Translations under genes and position numbers: made by a program | Shown: piece by piece, positions 1 to 9,228 of the stretch | Layout of the letters: each line of letters opens with the position of its first letter | Position numbering within the stretch: the first letter of the stretch is position 1 | Notes under the pieces: generated by a model | What the model saw: the letters and a program-made list of their open reading frames with translations, nothing else | Databases searched by the model: none | Told to the model about the DNA's origin: nothing | DNA from: Chloroflexota bacterium | GTDB taxonomy: Bacteria; Chloroflexota; Limnocylindria; QHBO01 | Reading direction: 5' to 3' | NCBI GenBank assembly: GCA_013816405.1 | Contig: JACDEL010000028.1 | Span: 1 to 34,689, forward strand | Length of the DNA: 34,689 bases

Positions 1-393
1 CTGCAGCGCGGCGACCGCGAGGTATGAGGTCGTGGTCTTGCCGTCGGTGCCGGTCACGCCGATCACCTCGAGCCGCTCGGACGGACGGCCGAACCAGGCA
101 TCGGCTGCGTCGGCCAGGGCGTCGCGCGCGCGCTTCCCCAGGAGCTGTGGCACGGCCAGGCCGGCGCTCTCGCGCTCGGCCACCACCGCTCGAGCGCCAC
201 GTGCCACGGCATCGCCGATGAAGTCATGCCCGTCTACATGATCCCCGGGGATCGCGAAGAAGAGCGTGCCAGGAGCCACGTGCCGCGAGTCGTATGCCAG
301 GGCTGTGATCTCGCCGACCGGCACGCCGACCACGCGCTCCGGACCGATGACGTCCGCAAGCTCGCCCAGCCCCATGCTGCGCGGTACGCTCAT
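1..393 (-). CDS. murE: UDP-N-acetylmuramyl peptide ligase MurE, N-terminal part
   Basis: This is the N-terminal 131 residues of a Mur ligase; the rest lies beyond the left window edge. MurE adds the third amino acid to UDP-MurNAc-dipeptide in the cytoplasm. The N-terminal uridine-nucleotide domain is visible (YDSRHVAPGTLFFAIPGDHVDG near residues 39-60), followed by the start of the ATPase domain with the P-loop VTGTDGKTTT near residues 113-123. The ATG at 393 is preceded by GGGAGG and overlaps the stop of the FemX-like gene in an ATGA, so the two are probably translationally coupled. MurE is preferred over MurF or MurC because of the domain order and the GTDGKTT loop, but the substrate-specifying C-terminal region cannot be seen. 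Confidence 0.88.
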   Translation of the reverse strand, partial: MSVPRSMGLGELADVIGPERVVGVPVGEITALAYDSRHVAPGTLFFAIPGDHVDGHDFIGDAVARGARAVVAERESAGLAVPQLLGKRARDALADAADAWFGRPSERLEVIGVTGTDGKTTTSYLAVAALQ

Positions 394-1445
394 CGGGACC
401 TCCCGGGGATGAAGCCGCGCGCCATGGCGATGGCCGAGCGCAGGCGATAGAGAGCGGGATCGATGACGAGGTTCCAGGTCCCCGCCCATCGCACCTCGCG
501 ACCGCCGAATCCCTTCTTGAACAGCCCAACTCCGTGCCAGGCATGCTCGGGCCCGGCGCCGGCAGGAGCGACCCCCCACAGGTCGTGGACCCGACTGCCG
601 AGCTCGCGGGCGAGCCGCATCATCTCCCACTGCAGGAGGTAGCTCGCGTAGTGCTTGGGCTCACCCGGCTCCTCGCGCCGCGAGCCGGAAAAGAGGTAGA
701 AGGAGCGGCCACCCTCCACCACCAGCATTCCCGAAGCGAGCAGCACTTCACCGCGGCGAGCCTCGAGGATGAAGGCGCGGCTGGCGCCAGCCAGTCCCCG
801 CCACGCGATCCGGTAGCGCTCCAGCGGCGGCTTCACGAAGCCCGCTCGCCGCTGCGTTTCGAGCACGAGCGCGTGGAGCGCGTCGATGGGGCCGGAGTCC
901 GAGGCGTCGGTCAGGACGCGGACCTCCACGCCCTCCCGTTGTGAGCGCCGCACCGCGTAGCGCGTGTCCTTGTCGAACGAGGCCATCAGCGTCTCGTCAT
1001 CGGTCAGGTCCACCAGGCGGGTCTGGCCCACCTGGATCGGTCGCGGGTCGGAACGCAGTCGCGCAAACAGCGAAAGCTCCGGCGCCTCGGCCGCCATTCG
1101 CGGCTCCAGCTTGACTGCGATGGCGCGAGAGGCCCGGCCCAGTTCGCGCAGGCCGATCGTCGCTGCGCGCAACCGCTCGCCGGCCCGCGGAGCGGCGTAG
1201 TCGAGGACCGGGCCGTGCGGGACGTACCAGAAGGTGCGTCCGACCGGCAGGCGACGCTCCTGGGCGGCCACCAGCGTTACGATCTCGCCCTCCTCCTCCA
1301 GCACGAAGCGTCGCTGCGGCTGGCCGTCGAATGCTGCCACCTCCGCCCAGGCCCAATCGTGTAGGAAGTCGCCGGCCTGGCTCCGCCCCAGGAGCGCCTG
1401 CCAGGCTGCCTCGTCATCGTGCGTCGCTGGCCGGAACTTGCTCAC
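390..1445 (-). CDS. FemA/FemX-like peptidoglycan branching aminoacyltransferase
   Basis: A 351-residue protein of the FemABX family, which attaches amino acids from aminoacyl-tRNA to the stem peptide of lipid II at the inner face of the membrane. Family landmarks are visible: DKDTRYAVRRSQREGV (basic helix near residue 160), a YLFSGS strand, DLWGVAP, and the C-terminal FKKGFGG signature. The length fits the single-unit FemX type without the long coiled-coil insertion of staphylococcal FemA. The GTG start at 1445 overlaps the murJ stop as GTGA, and the stop overlaps the murE start as ATGA. Location between the lipid II flippase murJ and murE supports a cell-wall role. The amino acid transferred cannot be told from sequence. 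Confidence 0.88.
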   Translation of the reverse strand: MSKFRPATHDDEAAWQALLGRSQAGDFLHDWAWAEVAAFDGQPQRRFVLEEEGEIVTLVAAQERRLPVGRTFWYVPHGPVLDYAAPRAGERLRAATIGLRELGRASRAIAVKLEPRMAAEAPELSLFARLRSDPRPIQVGQTRLVDLTDDETLMASFDKDTRYAVRRSQREGVEVRVLTDASDSGPIDALHALVLETQRRAGFVKPPLERYRIAWRGLAGASRAFILEARRGEVLLASGMLVVEGGRSFYLFSGSRREEPGEPKHYASYLLQWEMMRLARELGSRVHDLWGVAPAGAGPEHAWHGVGLFKKGFGGREVRWAGTWNLVIDPALYRLRSAIAMARGFIPGRSR

Positions 1446-3061
1446 GCAGCCTCCTGACCCGCCCGCCGGCGGAAGAGATAGCGGCGCACCTGGCCAAGCT
1501 CCTTGGAGCGCAGCGCGATGGCCGCCAGCAGGTAGACAGCCGTCCCGCCGCCGGCGAGCACGAGCAGCACCGGCACGCGTCCCGCGCCGTTCGCCATCAT
1601 CGAGCCGAACCATTCCTGTGCGGCCGCCAATCCGGCGAGCATGCCGAGGCCCGCAATCGTCGCCGCCAGCGCCGACCGGAGGCCAGACCGCAGGATCGTC
1701 CCCTCGTCGATCGAGTCGATCCGGCGACGCAGGGCCCAGGCCAGGCCGATCACCTCCAGCGTGGCGCTGATCGAGAGGGCCAGGGCCAGCCCTTCGACCC
1801 CCATCGGTCCGGACAGGACCACCATCAGCGGCACATTGATGGCGACTGCGAAGATCGCCCACAGGACGGGAACGCGGGTGTCCTGCATGGCATAGAAGGC
1901 GCGCGTCAGCACGTGGACCACGATATGGCCAGCGAGGCCGATGCTGAAGAAGACCAGCGCCCCAGCGGTCCGTTCGGCGGCGGCATCCGAAAAGAGGCCG
2001 TACTGGAAGAAGACGGCTGCGATCGGTCGCGCCAGCACGATCATGATCGCCGTGAGCGGCGCGGCCAGGAAGATGAGGATGCGCAGGCTTGTGGACAACT
2101 GGCGTCGGATCTCGCCGATGCGCCCCAGCGCGGCGTCGCGCGAGAAGGTCGGGAAGAGGGCGATCGCGACGCTCACGCCCAGCACCCCGACGGGGATCTG
2201 GCTCAGTTGGAAGGCGTAGTTGTAGGCGGTCACCGCGCCGACGCCCAGGTTGCTCGCCAGCACGGTGCTCACGATGAAGTTCACCTGTCCCGCCGCCAGG
2301 CCCAGCAGGCGCGGACCCATCAGCCACGCCACCTTGCGAACCCCCGGGTGTCCGAGGCCGATGGTCAGGTCGTAGTGCCGCCCAACCTTGCGGAGCTGTG
2401 GGAGCTGGATCGCCAGGTGCAGGATCGAGCCGGCGACCACGCCGATTGCCAGGCCCTCGACCCCGAGGATCGGTGCCAGGACCACGGCCGCGGCGATGAT
2501 CGCCAGGTTGTAGACCAGCGGCGCGAGCGCTGGCACGCCGAAGCGTCCGTAGCTGTTTAGCAGCCCGCTGACCACCGCGCCCATGCCGATGAAGACAGGA
2601 CTCAGGAGCATCAGGCGCGTGAGGCGCACCGTCAGCTCGGTGGTCTGCGCGTCGAAGCCCGGAGCGATGATCGGCACCACCCACGGCGCCAGGACCGCCA
2701 TGACCAGGCTGAACACTGCCAGCGCGATCAGGACCAGGTTGATGACGCTGCTGGCCAGGCGCCATGCCTCGTGCTCGTCCTCCCGCGCCCTGTAGCTGCT
2801 GAAGACCGGGATCAGGGCGGCCGAGAGCGCCCCGGCCACGACCAGCTGGAAGATGGCATCGGGGATGCGGAAGGCGGCGAAGTAGGCGTCGAGGTCTGCC
2901 GAGGCGCCGAACTGCGAGCCGATGACCAGCAGCCGGATCCAGCCCAGCAGCCGGCTGGCGAGTGCCGCCAAGGTCAGGATCAGGCTGGCGTTGGCCAGCA
3001 CCCGACCAACCGATGGACCGCTCGCCTCCGGCGGCGTCTCCACGCCGACGGCGTCGCTCAC
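1442..3061 (-). CDS. murJ: Lipid II flippase MurJ
   Basis: A 539-residue polytopic membrane protein of the MurJ/MviN branch of the MOP superfamily, which moves lipid II across the cytoplasmic membrane. It opens with [19 protein letters not shown], the conserved first helix with the arginine-bearing RLLGWIR segment, then [11 protein letters not shown] and [11 protein letters not shown], both typical of MurJ. Hydrophobic helices continue to the C-terminus, about 12-14 in all. The GTG start at 3061 overlaps the recombinase stop as GTGA. A longer in-frame extension upstream runs through xerC out of frame and looks non-coding, so this start is preferred. Context with femX-like and murE genes fits cell-wall assembly. 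Confidence 0.93.
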   Translation of the reverse strand: MSDAVGVETPPEASGPSVGRVLANASLILTLAALASRLLGWIRLLVIGSQFGASADLDAYFAAFRIPDAIFQLVVAGALSAALIPVFSSYRAREDEHEAWRLASSVINLVLIALAVFSLVMAVLAPWVVPIIAPGFDAQTTELTVRLTRLMLLSPVFIGMGAVVSGLLNSYGRFGVPALAPLVYNLAIIAAAVVLAPILGVEGLAIGVVAGSILHLAIQLPQLRKVGRHYDLTIGLGHPGVRKVAWLMGPRLLGLAAGQVNFIVSTVLASNLGVGAVTAYNYAFQLSQIPVGVLGVSVAIALFPTFSRDAALGRIGEIRRQLSTSLRILIFLAAPLTAIMIVLARPIAAVFFQYGLFSDAAAERTAGALVFFSIGLAGHIVVHVLTRAFYAMQDTRVPVLWAIFAVAINVPLMVVLSGPMGVEGLALALSISATLEVIGLAWALRRRIDSIDEGTILRSGLRSALAATIAGLGMLAGLAAAQEWFGSMMANGAGRVPVLLVLAGGGTAVYLLAAIALRSKELGQVRRYLFRRRAGQEAA

Positions 3062-4044
3062 TCTGTGGGGCGGGCGGAGCCGGTCCGGCCCGATCGGGGG
3101 TGCGCGGAGCGATAGGCCGTGCGCAACGACGCGTCGGAGAGATGCGTGTAGATCTGGGTCGTGGCCAGGCTGGCGTGGCCAAGGAGCTCCTGCACGGTGC
3201 GTAGGTCGGCCCCGCCCTCGAGCAGGTGCGTGGCAAAGGAATGGCGAAGCGTGTGCGGCGAGGTCGTGGCCGGGGCACCGGATGCCGTCACCCATCGGTC
3301 CACGATCATGCGAGCCCCTCGCCCGGTCAGCGGTCCACCGGCGCTGTTCAGGAAGAGCGCCGCAACCGGGCGCGTGCCGCGGGCGGCCAAGGTGGGGCGC
3401 CCCGAGGCGAGGTAGGCACGGACGGCCCGGGCGGCCGGCTCGCCGAAGAGCAGCTCGCGCTCCTTGCTTCCCTTGCCGATCACGCGCAGCCGGCGCCGCG
3501 TGGGGTCGAGGCGGTCGACGGTGAGCGAGGCGAGCTCGCTGATCCGCATCCCGGTCGCGTAGAGCAGCTCCAGCACGGCGGCATCGCGACGCGCGGTGGC
3601 ATCCGCGACCGCGGGGTCATGCCTGCGTCGTCCTGCGCGGACGAAGGTCACCGGCGCTTCAACGAGGCGGGCCGCCCCGTCCACCGACAGGACTCGCGGC
3701 AGGCGCCCTGGGCGCTTGGGTGAGCGGACCCCAGCAACGGGATCGCCCTCGATCCAGCCCTGGCGGGCAGCATGTCGATACAGCGAGCGGATGGCGGCCA
3801 GCTGCCCGCCGACGGTCGAGGCGGACAGGCCGCGCTCCGCCAGCGTTCCCAGGTAGGCGCGCACGGTGGCGCGATCGGGGGACTTCCAGTCGACCCCGCG
3901 CGACCCGAGGAAGGCGAGGAACTGCGCCACATGCCGGCGGTACTCGCGGATCGTGCCCGACGAGGAGTTGCGGCTCGAGAGATGGCCGAGGAAACGCTGC
4001 AGGGCCGCCGCGGCATCGCCGCTCAGCGCCGGCGCCTCAGCCAC
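3058..4044 (-). CDS. xerC: Tyrosine recombinase, XerC/XerD type
   Basis: A 328-residue tyrosine recombinase of the size and layout of XerC/XerD, which resolve chromosome dimers at dif. An N-terminal SAM-like core-binding domain (about residues 10-100) is followed by the catalytic domain with R167 (GMRISEL), lysine in GKGSKER near 191-194, H264 and R267 (HTLRH), H290 (LLGHASL) and nucleophile Y299 (TQIYTHL). The GTG start at 4044 overlaps the end of topA by 8 bases. The place between topA and murJ is that of a housekeeping Xer protein rather than a phage integrase. XerC and XerD cannot be separated with certainty. It is the only site-specific recombinase in the window. Confidence 0.9.
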   Translation of the reverse strand: MAEAPALSGDAAAALQRFLGHLSSRNSSSGTIREYRRHVAQFLAFLGSRGVDWKSPDRATVRAYLGTLAERGLSASTVGGQLAAIRSLYRHAARQGWIEGDPVAGVRSPKRPGRLPRVLSVDGAARLVEAPVTFVRAGRRRHDPAVADATARRDAAVLELLYATGMRISELASLTVDRLDPTRRRLRVIGKGSKERELLFGEPAARAVRAYLASGRPTLAARGTRPVAALFLNSAGGPLTGRGARMIVDRWVTASGAPATTSPHTLRHSFATHLLEGGADLRTVQELLGHASLATTQIYTHLSDASLRTAYRSAHPRSGRTGSARPTE

Positions 4045-6232
4045 TTGCGGCCGCGGCTGCCGCGGGAGCTTCGCCCTCCTCCTCCGGGCGACCCGGCCGG
4101 GTCCAGCTCACGTAGTCGCAATCGGGATAGCGGTCACAGCCCCAGAAGGGCCGCTTGCCGCGGCGGGCGCGCTTCGTGACCACCCTCCCCTGTCCGCACT
4201 TCGGACAGACGCCGAATCGCTCGGCGGCGGGTGTCTCGCGCTTGATGTACTTGCAATCGGGATAGCGGTCGCAGCCCACGAACGGCCCGAATCGGCCGGT
4301 TCGCGCCACCAGGTGACCTTTCCCGCACTCGGGGCACTCCTCTCCCACCCCGGGCAGCGCTGCCGCCTCGGCCGCCTCGCCGGGCAGCGGCGCGGTGTAC
4401 TTGCACTCCGGGTAGCCACTGCAGCCCAGGAACCAGCCGTTGCGACCGAAGCGCTTCACCAGCAGGTCACCACTCAGCGGGCAGACGATGTCGGTCAGCT
4501 CGACCTGCTTGGTGATGTTGGCGCGCCCTTCGGCGATCTGGACGCTGAAGGGATCCCAGAAGGCGCGCACCATCGGCACCCACTCGTTCTTCCCCGCCGC
4601 AACCTCGTCGAGTTGCTCCTCCATCCGGGCCGTGAACTCGATGTCCACCACCTCGGGGAAGTGCTCCACCAACAGGTCGGTGACCTTGAAGGCCGATTCC
4701 TCGGGGAAGAGCCGCCGTTCCTTGATGGTCACGTAGCCGCGGGCGCGGATCGTCTCGATCGTCGGGGCATAGGTCGATGGCCGCCCGATGCCGTGCTCCT
4801 CCAGCGCCTTGATCAGCGTCGCCTCGGTATAGCGCGGCGGGGGCTGGGTGAAGTGCTGCTCGGCGGCCACGGCGGCGAGGTCGAGCGGTTCGTCGTCGCG
4901 CAGGTCCGGCAGGACCGTCAGCCGCTCATCCTCCTCGTCGTCCTTCCCCTCGACGTAAACCGCCTGGTAGCCGTCGAAGACGCGCTTCCGCGCGCCGGCG
5001 TGCAGCGTGTAGCGGCCCGCGTTGACGTCGACACCGACCTGGTCGAATCGGGCCGGAGCCATCTGGCTGGCGATCGCGCGCTTCCAGATCAGCTCGTAGA
5101 GGCGGAACTCGTCGGGCTTGAGGTACGCCCGCATGCTCTCCGGCGTTCTCGCGAAGCTCGACGGCCGAATCGCCTCGTGGGCCTCCTGCGCGCCGCGGCT
5201 TCGGTTGCGGAAGGCGTTCGGCTTGTCGGGCACGAAATCGGCGCCGAATCGCTCGCCGATGACGCCGCGCGCCTCGCTCACCGCGCCGCTCGCGATCGAG
5301 AGCGAGTCGGTACGCATATAGGTGATCAGGCCAACCTGCCCCTCCGGCAGGGAGACGCCCTCGTACAGCGACTGTGCGACGCTCATAGTGCGTCGTGCCC
5401 CGAAGCTCAGCTTGCGGGACGCTTCCTGCTGCAGGGTGCTCGTCGTGAACGGAGGCGGCGCCGACTTCTTCTGCTGCGTACGACTGACCGATGCGACCTT
5501 GTACTCGGCCGCTCGCAACCCGGCCTCGTGCTCTCGCGCCTCAGCCTCGGAGCCGATGCGGGCCTTCTTGCCATCAATCTTGGTGAGCTCGGCCGTGAAC
5601 TCGCCACTCTCCCCGCGACGGGTCAGGTCGGCCGCGATGCTCCAGTACTCCTCGGCGGTGAAGGCGTCGATCTCGCGCTCGCGGTCGACCACGAGACGGA
5701 CCGCCACGCTCTGCACGCGGCCGGCGGAGAGGCCACGCCGGATCTTGCTGCTGACCAGCGGACTGAGCTTGTAGCCGACCAGCCGATCGATCACGCGCCG
5801 TGCCTGCTGGGCGTTGACCAGGTCGAGGTTGACGGCCCGTGGGTGGGCGAAAGCGGCCTCGATCGCCGGCTTGGTGATCTCGCTGAAGGTCACGCGTCGA
5901 ACGTGCGCGTCGTCCAGGCCGGCGTAGTCGGCGATGTGCCAGGCGATCGACTCTCCCTCGCGATCGAGGTCAGTGGCGAGCCACACTGTCTCCGCCTTGC
6001 GCGCCTGGTCGGCGAGCTTCTCGAGCTCTTTCCTGCGCTCCTTGAGCGGCTCGTAGCGCGGGGCGAAGTCATGCTCGAGATCGACTCCCAGGTTCTTCTG
6101 CGGAAGGTCGCGAACATGGCCGTAGGAGGCGGTGACGGTGTAGCCAGGGCCGAGGTACCGCTCGATCGTCTTGGCTTTGGCGGGAGACTCGACGATCACC
6201 AGGTTGCCGCTGGGGCGCTTCTTCGGGGGCAT
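4037..6232 (-). CDS. topA: DNA topoisomerase I (type IA)
   Basis: A 731-residue type IA topoisomerase that relaxes negative supercoils. The Toprim domain starts at residue 11 ([18 protein letters not shown]15) with the metal motif at D88, D90 and E92 (DLDREGE). The catalytic tyrosine is Y305 in [10 protein letters not shown]. The C-terminus carries three zinc-ribbon repeats. The second and third are complete C4 type (CPECGKG and CPKCGQG, each closing with a GCDRYPDC-like pair). The first reads CPLSG, so its second cysteine is replaced by serine. The ATG at 6232 has no clear Shine-Dalgarno, but a -10-like TACACT lies 9 bases upstream, which suggests a leaderless or near-leaderless message. It probably heads the topA-xerC-murJ-femX-murE operon. 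Confidence 0.96.
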   Translation of the reverse strand: MPPKKRPSGNLVIVESPAKAKTIERYLGPGYTVTASYGHVRDLPQKNLGVDLEHDFAPRYEPLKERRKELEKLADQARKAETVWLATDLDREGESIAWHIADYAGLDDAHVRRVTFSEITKPAIEAAFAHPRAVNLDLVNAQQARRVIDRLVGYKLSPLVSSKIRRGLSAGRVQSVAVRLVVDREREIDAFTAEEYWSIAADLTRRGESGEFTAELTKIDGKKARIGSEAEAREHEAGLRAAEYKVASVSRTQQKKSAPPPFTTSTLQQEASRKLSFGARRTMSVAQSLYEGVSLPEGQVGLITYMRTDSLSIASGAVSEARGVIGERFGADFVPDKPNAFRNRSRGAQEAHEAIRPSSFARTPESMRAYLKPDEFRLYELIWKRAIASQMAPARFDQVGVDVNAGRYTLHAGARKRVFDGYQAVYVEGKDDEEDERLTVLPDLRDDEPLDLAAVAAEQHFTQPPPRYTEATLIKALEEHGIGRPSTYAPTIETIRARGYVTIKERRLFPEESAFKVTDLLVEHFPEVVDIEFTARMEEQLDEVAAGKNEWVPMVRAFWDPFSVQIAEGRANITKQVELTDIVCPLSGDLLVKRFGRNGWFLGCSGYPECKYTAPLPGEAAEAAALPGVGEECPECGKGHLVARTGRFGPFVGCDRYPDCKYIKRETPAAERFGVCPKCGQGRVVTKRARRGKRPFWGCDRYPDCDYVSWTRPGRPEEEGEAPAAAAAASG

Positions 6233-6241
6233 CGGTCAGGG

Positions 6242-6247
6242 AGTGTA
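6242..6247 (-). promoter_or_regulatory. Candidate -10 box of topA operon
   Basis: On the minus strand this reads TACACT, 9 bases before the topA ATG. No Shine-Dalgarno is visible between them. The same arrangement (TANACT close to the ATG) occurs before nfeD and the Nudix gene. No good -35 is seen, so this is a moderate inference. Confidence 0.35.
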
Positions 6248-6272
6248 GCACCCGTCATCGGGCACCCCGGAG

Positions 6273-6288
6273 CACGGACTAGTCCGTG
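6273..6288. repeat. Perfect 16-bp palindrome across a stop codon
   Basis: CACGGACTAGTCCGTG is its own reverse complement and contains the TAG stop of the CAP-domain gene. A second small inverted repeat (CCCG-ATGA-CGGG) follows towards topA. There is no T-run, so an intrinsic terminator of the usual kind is not supported. It could be a protein-binding site or an RNA hairpin protecting the 3' end. Confidence 0.5.
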
Positions 6289-7898
6289 AAATCCCACACG
6301 ACGTAGACCCTGGAGCCGCTGACGGCGATCCCGATGCCGATCCGGGTGTAGTGCGTGCCGAGGATGTTCCCAATGTGATTGTAGTACCCCGGGTACGGCT
6401 CGGACATGAATTGCGAGTGGCACCAGTTGAGCACGGCGCTCGGCGATCGTGCCGAGCTGTTGCTGTAGCAGATGTTCTCGCCGGACCAGCTGAAGGAGAT
6501 GCCCGCGTTGCGCAGACGGTCCTGCTTGGTCCTCCCGTCGAGGCTGGTGTGGCTGAAGTAGTTGTTCCTCAGCATGTCCCAGGCATGAGCGTTGGAGACG
6601 GCCGAGATGGCCGAGGAGAGGACGAGCGGCCTGAAGCCATAGGCGGCGCGGGCGGCGTTGAGCTGGTTCAGGGCGTAGCCGACCAGGCTCGACGACGGAG
6701 CCGGCGCCGGGACCGAGACCCCGGTCCGGGTCCGGGTGCGCGCGGGGGCGGGCGCCGGGGGCTTGGTGCTGAAGCTCAGGCTAGCGGTCACGGCGTTGCC
6801 GTCGGCGTCGACCGCTCCGCCGGCCAGGCCCACGTCGAAGCGGTTGCCCGCGGCGAGGGGGCGGTCCGGTGTGAAGACCAGCTGGGTTTCCGCGGCGTTC
6901 CACGACGCCTTTCCGGTCAGGAGCGCGCCGGTCGCATGGTCGCTGACCCGCAGCGCGGCCGCAACCGCGGCGGGATCAACCGGCTGGCTGAACCAGAGGC
7001 CGATCTCCTTGGCCGTCACCCCGGTCGAATCGGCCTTGGGTGCGCTCTGCACCAGCTGCGCCCCCGGACGGGTCGTGAACGAGAAGGCCGCATCCCCGCC
7101 CAGCGGGTTGCCGACACGGTCATGCACCCCCACCAGCGAGACGGCATAGCGCGCGCCCGCCGCCAGTCGGTCGATCGGCGTGAAGGTCAGGGTCCCGCCG
7201 TCCCAGCGGAAGGCGCCGGGAGCGGCGGGCGTGAGCACGAAGGCCCGCTCCACCTCGCCCTGGTTCATCGACTCGCTGAAGGCGATCTCGATCGAGGTCG
7301 CCGCGCTCACGTCGGAGCTGGTGTCGGCCGGCGGGTCTATCTGATCCGTCTCTGTAGCGCGCAACGCAGCGGCAGGCGGCGTGGTCTCGGCAACGTAGTG
7401 GAGGCCGAAGTCGCTGATGTGCGGCGCCGTCTGGGTCGTGAAGCTGAAGCGGGCCGGCGCTCCCAACACCGCGCCTGCGGCGGTGCGAGCCGTCCCGCCA
7501 ACCACCATGGCATAGCGGCTGTCAGGTGACCAGAGGCCATCGGGGATGAGATGGAGCTGGCGCCCATCGTCCGACCAGATCATCAGCACCGGGTGCGACG
7601 GAGCGATCGACAGCGCCGTTTCCACGGACGCGACATCCATCGAATGGGTGAAGGCCAAAGTCACGGGCTGTCCGGTGCCGATGCCGACGCCGATCCCCAC
7701 GGGAAGGATGGAGGTCGGTGCCGGGAGTACGGTCGTCAGCCCTGCCTGCGCAGCACCGCCCGAAGAGACGGCGGCGGCGAGGGACACGGCGAGGGCGGCG
7801 ATCAGAGTGCGGGTGACGGCACGATGGCGTCGCACCTGGTACGAGAGCGACGCGAATGGAGCGCGATTTCCGAAGCGCGCAGTACGAATTGAGATCAA
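6279..7898 (-). CDS. Secreted CAP/SCP-domain protein with Ig-like repeats
   Basis: A 539-residue exported protein. From a TTG start at 7898, ten bases after AGGAG, a basic N-region leads to a hydrophobic signal (TLIAALAVSLAAAVSS) ending near AAQA. Three bacterial Ig-like (Big_5 type) repeats follow, each with a 'VTLAFTHSMD/IEIAFSESMN/IGLWFSQPVD' strand and a closing 'FSFTT/LSFSTK' strand. A proline-rich linker (about residues 395-410) leads to a CAP domain of about 130 residues with HAWDMLRNNYFSHTS, SGENICYS and YYNHIGNILG, ending VVWDFTD. CAP proteins are extracellular; their activity varies and none can be assigned here. It is monocistronic, transcribed from a promoter inside the end of dprA. 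Confidence 0.87.
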   Translation of the reverse strand: MISIRTARFGNRAPFASLSYQVRRHRAVTRTLIAALAVSLAAAVSSGGAAQAGLTTVLPAPTSILPVGIGVGIGTGQPVTLAFTHSMDVASVETALSIAPSHPVLMIWSDDGRQLHLIPDGLWSPDSRYAMVVGGTARTAAGAVLGAPARFSFTTQTAPHISDFGLHYVAETTPPAAALRATETDQIDPPADTSSDVSAATSIEIAFSESMNQGEVERAFVLTPAAPGAFRWDGGTLTFTPIDRLAAGARYAVSLVGVHDRVGNPLGGDAAFSFTTRPGAQLVQSAPKADSTGVTAKEIGLWFSQPVDPAAVAAALRVSDHATGALLTGKASWNAAETQLVFTPDRPLAAGNRFDVGLAGGAVDADGNAVTASLSFSTKPPAPAPARTRTRTGVSVPAPAPSSSLVGYALNQLNAARAAYGFRPLVLSSAISAVSNAHAWDMLRNNYFSHTSLDGRTKQDRLRNAGISFSWSGENICYSNSSARSPSAVLNWCHSQFMSEPYPGYYNHIGNILGTHYTRIGIGIAVSGSRVYVVWDFTD

Positions 7899-7915
7899 TA
7901 GACAGTGACTCCTGT

Positions 7916-7956
7916 CAAGGGCTGACCGTCGTCGGGCATGACCTACGGCTGCCTTG
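7916..7956 (-). promoter_or_regulatory. Hairpin in the leader of the CAP gene
   Basis: In the minus-strand transcript CAAGG (7952-7956) can pair with CCTTG (7916-7920). An inner CCGT/ACGG pair is separated from it by an asymmetric internal loop (CAG / TCAGC) and closes a 15-base loop. The hairpin ends immediately before the AGGAG that precedes the TTG start, so it could control access to the ribosome site. It did not match any riboswitch consensus I know. Confidence 0.35.
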
Positions 7957-7966
7957 TGGCCCATGA

Positions 7967-7972
7967 AGTATA
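7967..7972 (-). promoter_or_regulatory. Candidate -10 box of the CAP gene
   Basis: On the minus strand TATACT, the same hexamer found before nfeD, the DnaB-like operon and ftsH. It lies just past the dprA stop and would give a leader of about 60 bases containing the hairpin. The -35 is poor. Confidence 0.4.
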
Positions 7973-7980
7973 CCCGCCGA

Positions 7981-9228
7981 TCACCGATCAAGCCCATTGG
8001 GGCGTCCGATTCGCCGCGCGGGAAGGGTCGGATGGAAGGTCGCGCCACCGTAGGATTCGACCAGTCCGCGAGCTTCCAGCAGGGTCAAGGTCGCCGCCAC
8101 CGTCCCGGTTGCCAGGTGCGTTCGCCCGATCAGCTCCTCGATCGAGCCGGGGCGCTGGAGCAGGGCGTGGAGCACCATCGCTTCCGAATCCGAGAGGCTG
8201 GCGACGCTCACCGGCCGGCCGCCGGACTCCGCGCCGATACGATGCAGCAGCGCGCCGGCCGAGGTGACGATCGTCGCCTGGTGGTCCGCGATCAGCCGGT
8301 TGCAGCCACGCGACGCGATGGCGTCGATCGGACCGGGGACGGCGAACACCTCGCGGCCGTGATCAATCGCCGCAGCGGCGGTGAGGAGCGCCCCGGATCG
8401 ATCCGGCGCCTCGACCACCACCACCGCGCGTGCCAGGCCGGCGATGATCCGGTTGCGCCGAGCGAAGTCCGGCTTGCCAGGAGCGTGGCCGGGCGCGAGC
8501 TCGGAAACGAGGGCCCCGCCCGTCGCCACCAGCCGGGCGGCCAGGTCGCGGTGGCGAGGTGGATAGATGCGATCGAGTGGCGACGGCATGACCGCGACGC
8601 TCAGTCCGCCGGCCGCGATGGCGGCCAGGTGCGCCTGCGCGTCGATCCCGATCGCGAGCCCGCTGACCACCGTGACGCCTGCATGCGCCAACTCCTCGGC
8701 GATCTCGGCCGCGCAGGAGCGCCCGTAGCCACTGGCGCGGCGGGTGCCCACGATGGCGACGCAAGGTCGCCTCATCGAGGCGGGATCGCCGGCCAGGTAC
8801 AGGACCGGCGGGCGTGGATCGGCCGCGCTCAGAGCTGCCGGATATGCAGGATCGAGGGCGGTGAGAATGATGCCGCCACACCCCTGCGTTGCCTCCGCGA
8901 TGCGCCCGGCCACGCGTGTGGCCCCCTCGCGACTTAATCGTGCTATGCCAGCGGCAGCGTCATCCGGCACGCGCGGCAAGGTCTCCAGCAGCGCCGGCCC
9001 GGCAGCCCACGCAGCCCGGGCGCTGCCGAACCGTCGCAGCAACCGGGCGAATCCGACCGGACCAACGCCGGGAACCAGCGAGATGGTGATCCAGTACGGG
9101 GCCTCGGCCTCTCGGTCGAGCTCATCGAGATCAATCCCGGTCCAGCCACCATGCTCGGCGCGTCCGCCCGCCGCCCGGGCCGGCTGCGATTCTTCCAGGA
9201 CGGGTCCCATGGCCCCGACCCCGATCAC
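7981..9228 (-). CDS. dprA: DNA-processing protein DprA
   Basis: A 415-residue DprA/Smf protein, which loads RecA on incoming single-stranded DNA during natural transformation. A helix-hairpin-helix-like N-region (VPGVGPVGFARLLRRFG, near residue 52) precedes the Rossmann-like core with AIVGTRRASGYG, VVSGLAIGIDAQAH, SPLDRIYPP, ARRNRIIAGL and GALLTAAAAIDHGREVFAVPG. A DprA-type winged helix closes it (about 345-405). The GTG at 9228 overlaps the comM stop as GTGA, the usual comM-dprA coupling. A start at ATG 9210 is also possible. DprA looks intact although comM upstream is broken, so its expression may now depend on a different promoter. Confidence 0.95.
   Translation of the reverse strand: MIGVGAMGPVLEESQPARAAGGRAEHGGWTGIDLDELDREAEAPYWITISLVPGVGPVGFARLLRRFGSARAAWAAGPALLETLPRVPDDAAAGIARLSREGATRVAGRIAEATQGCGGIILTALDPAYPAALSAADPRPPVLYLAGDPASMRRPCVAIVGTRRASGYGRSCAAEIAEELAHAGVTVVSGLAIGIDAQAHLAAIAAGGLSVAVMPSPLDRIYPPRHRDLAARLVATGGALVSELAPGHAPGKPDFARRNRIIAGLARAVVVVEAPDRSGALLTAAAAIDHGREVFAVPGPIDAIASRGCNRLIADHQATIVTSAGALLHRIGAESGGRPVSVASLSDSEAMVLHALLQRPGSIEELIGRTHLATGTVAATLTLLEARGLVESYGGATFHPTLPARRIGRPNGLDR

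Noticed and set aside
390-3278. A single very long minus-strand frame covering the femX-like gene and the region of murJ
   Set aside because: Upstream of 1445 it is arginine/proline-rich antisense-like sequence in a different frame from murJ; only the femX-like part is real.
3866-6289. Long open frame on the plus strand opposite topA
   Set aside because: High GC keeps the antisense frame open; the protein is arginine/leucine-rich without any family motif, while topA on the other strand is unmistakable.
7913-7972. Cyclic-di-GMP (GEMM) riboswitch before the CAP gene
   Set aside because: The conserved GEMM core segments are absent and the hairpin arrangement differs.
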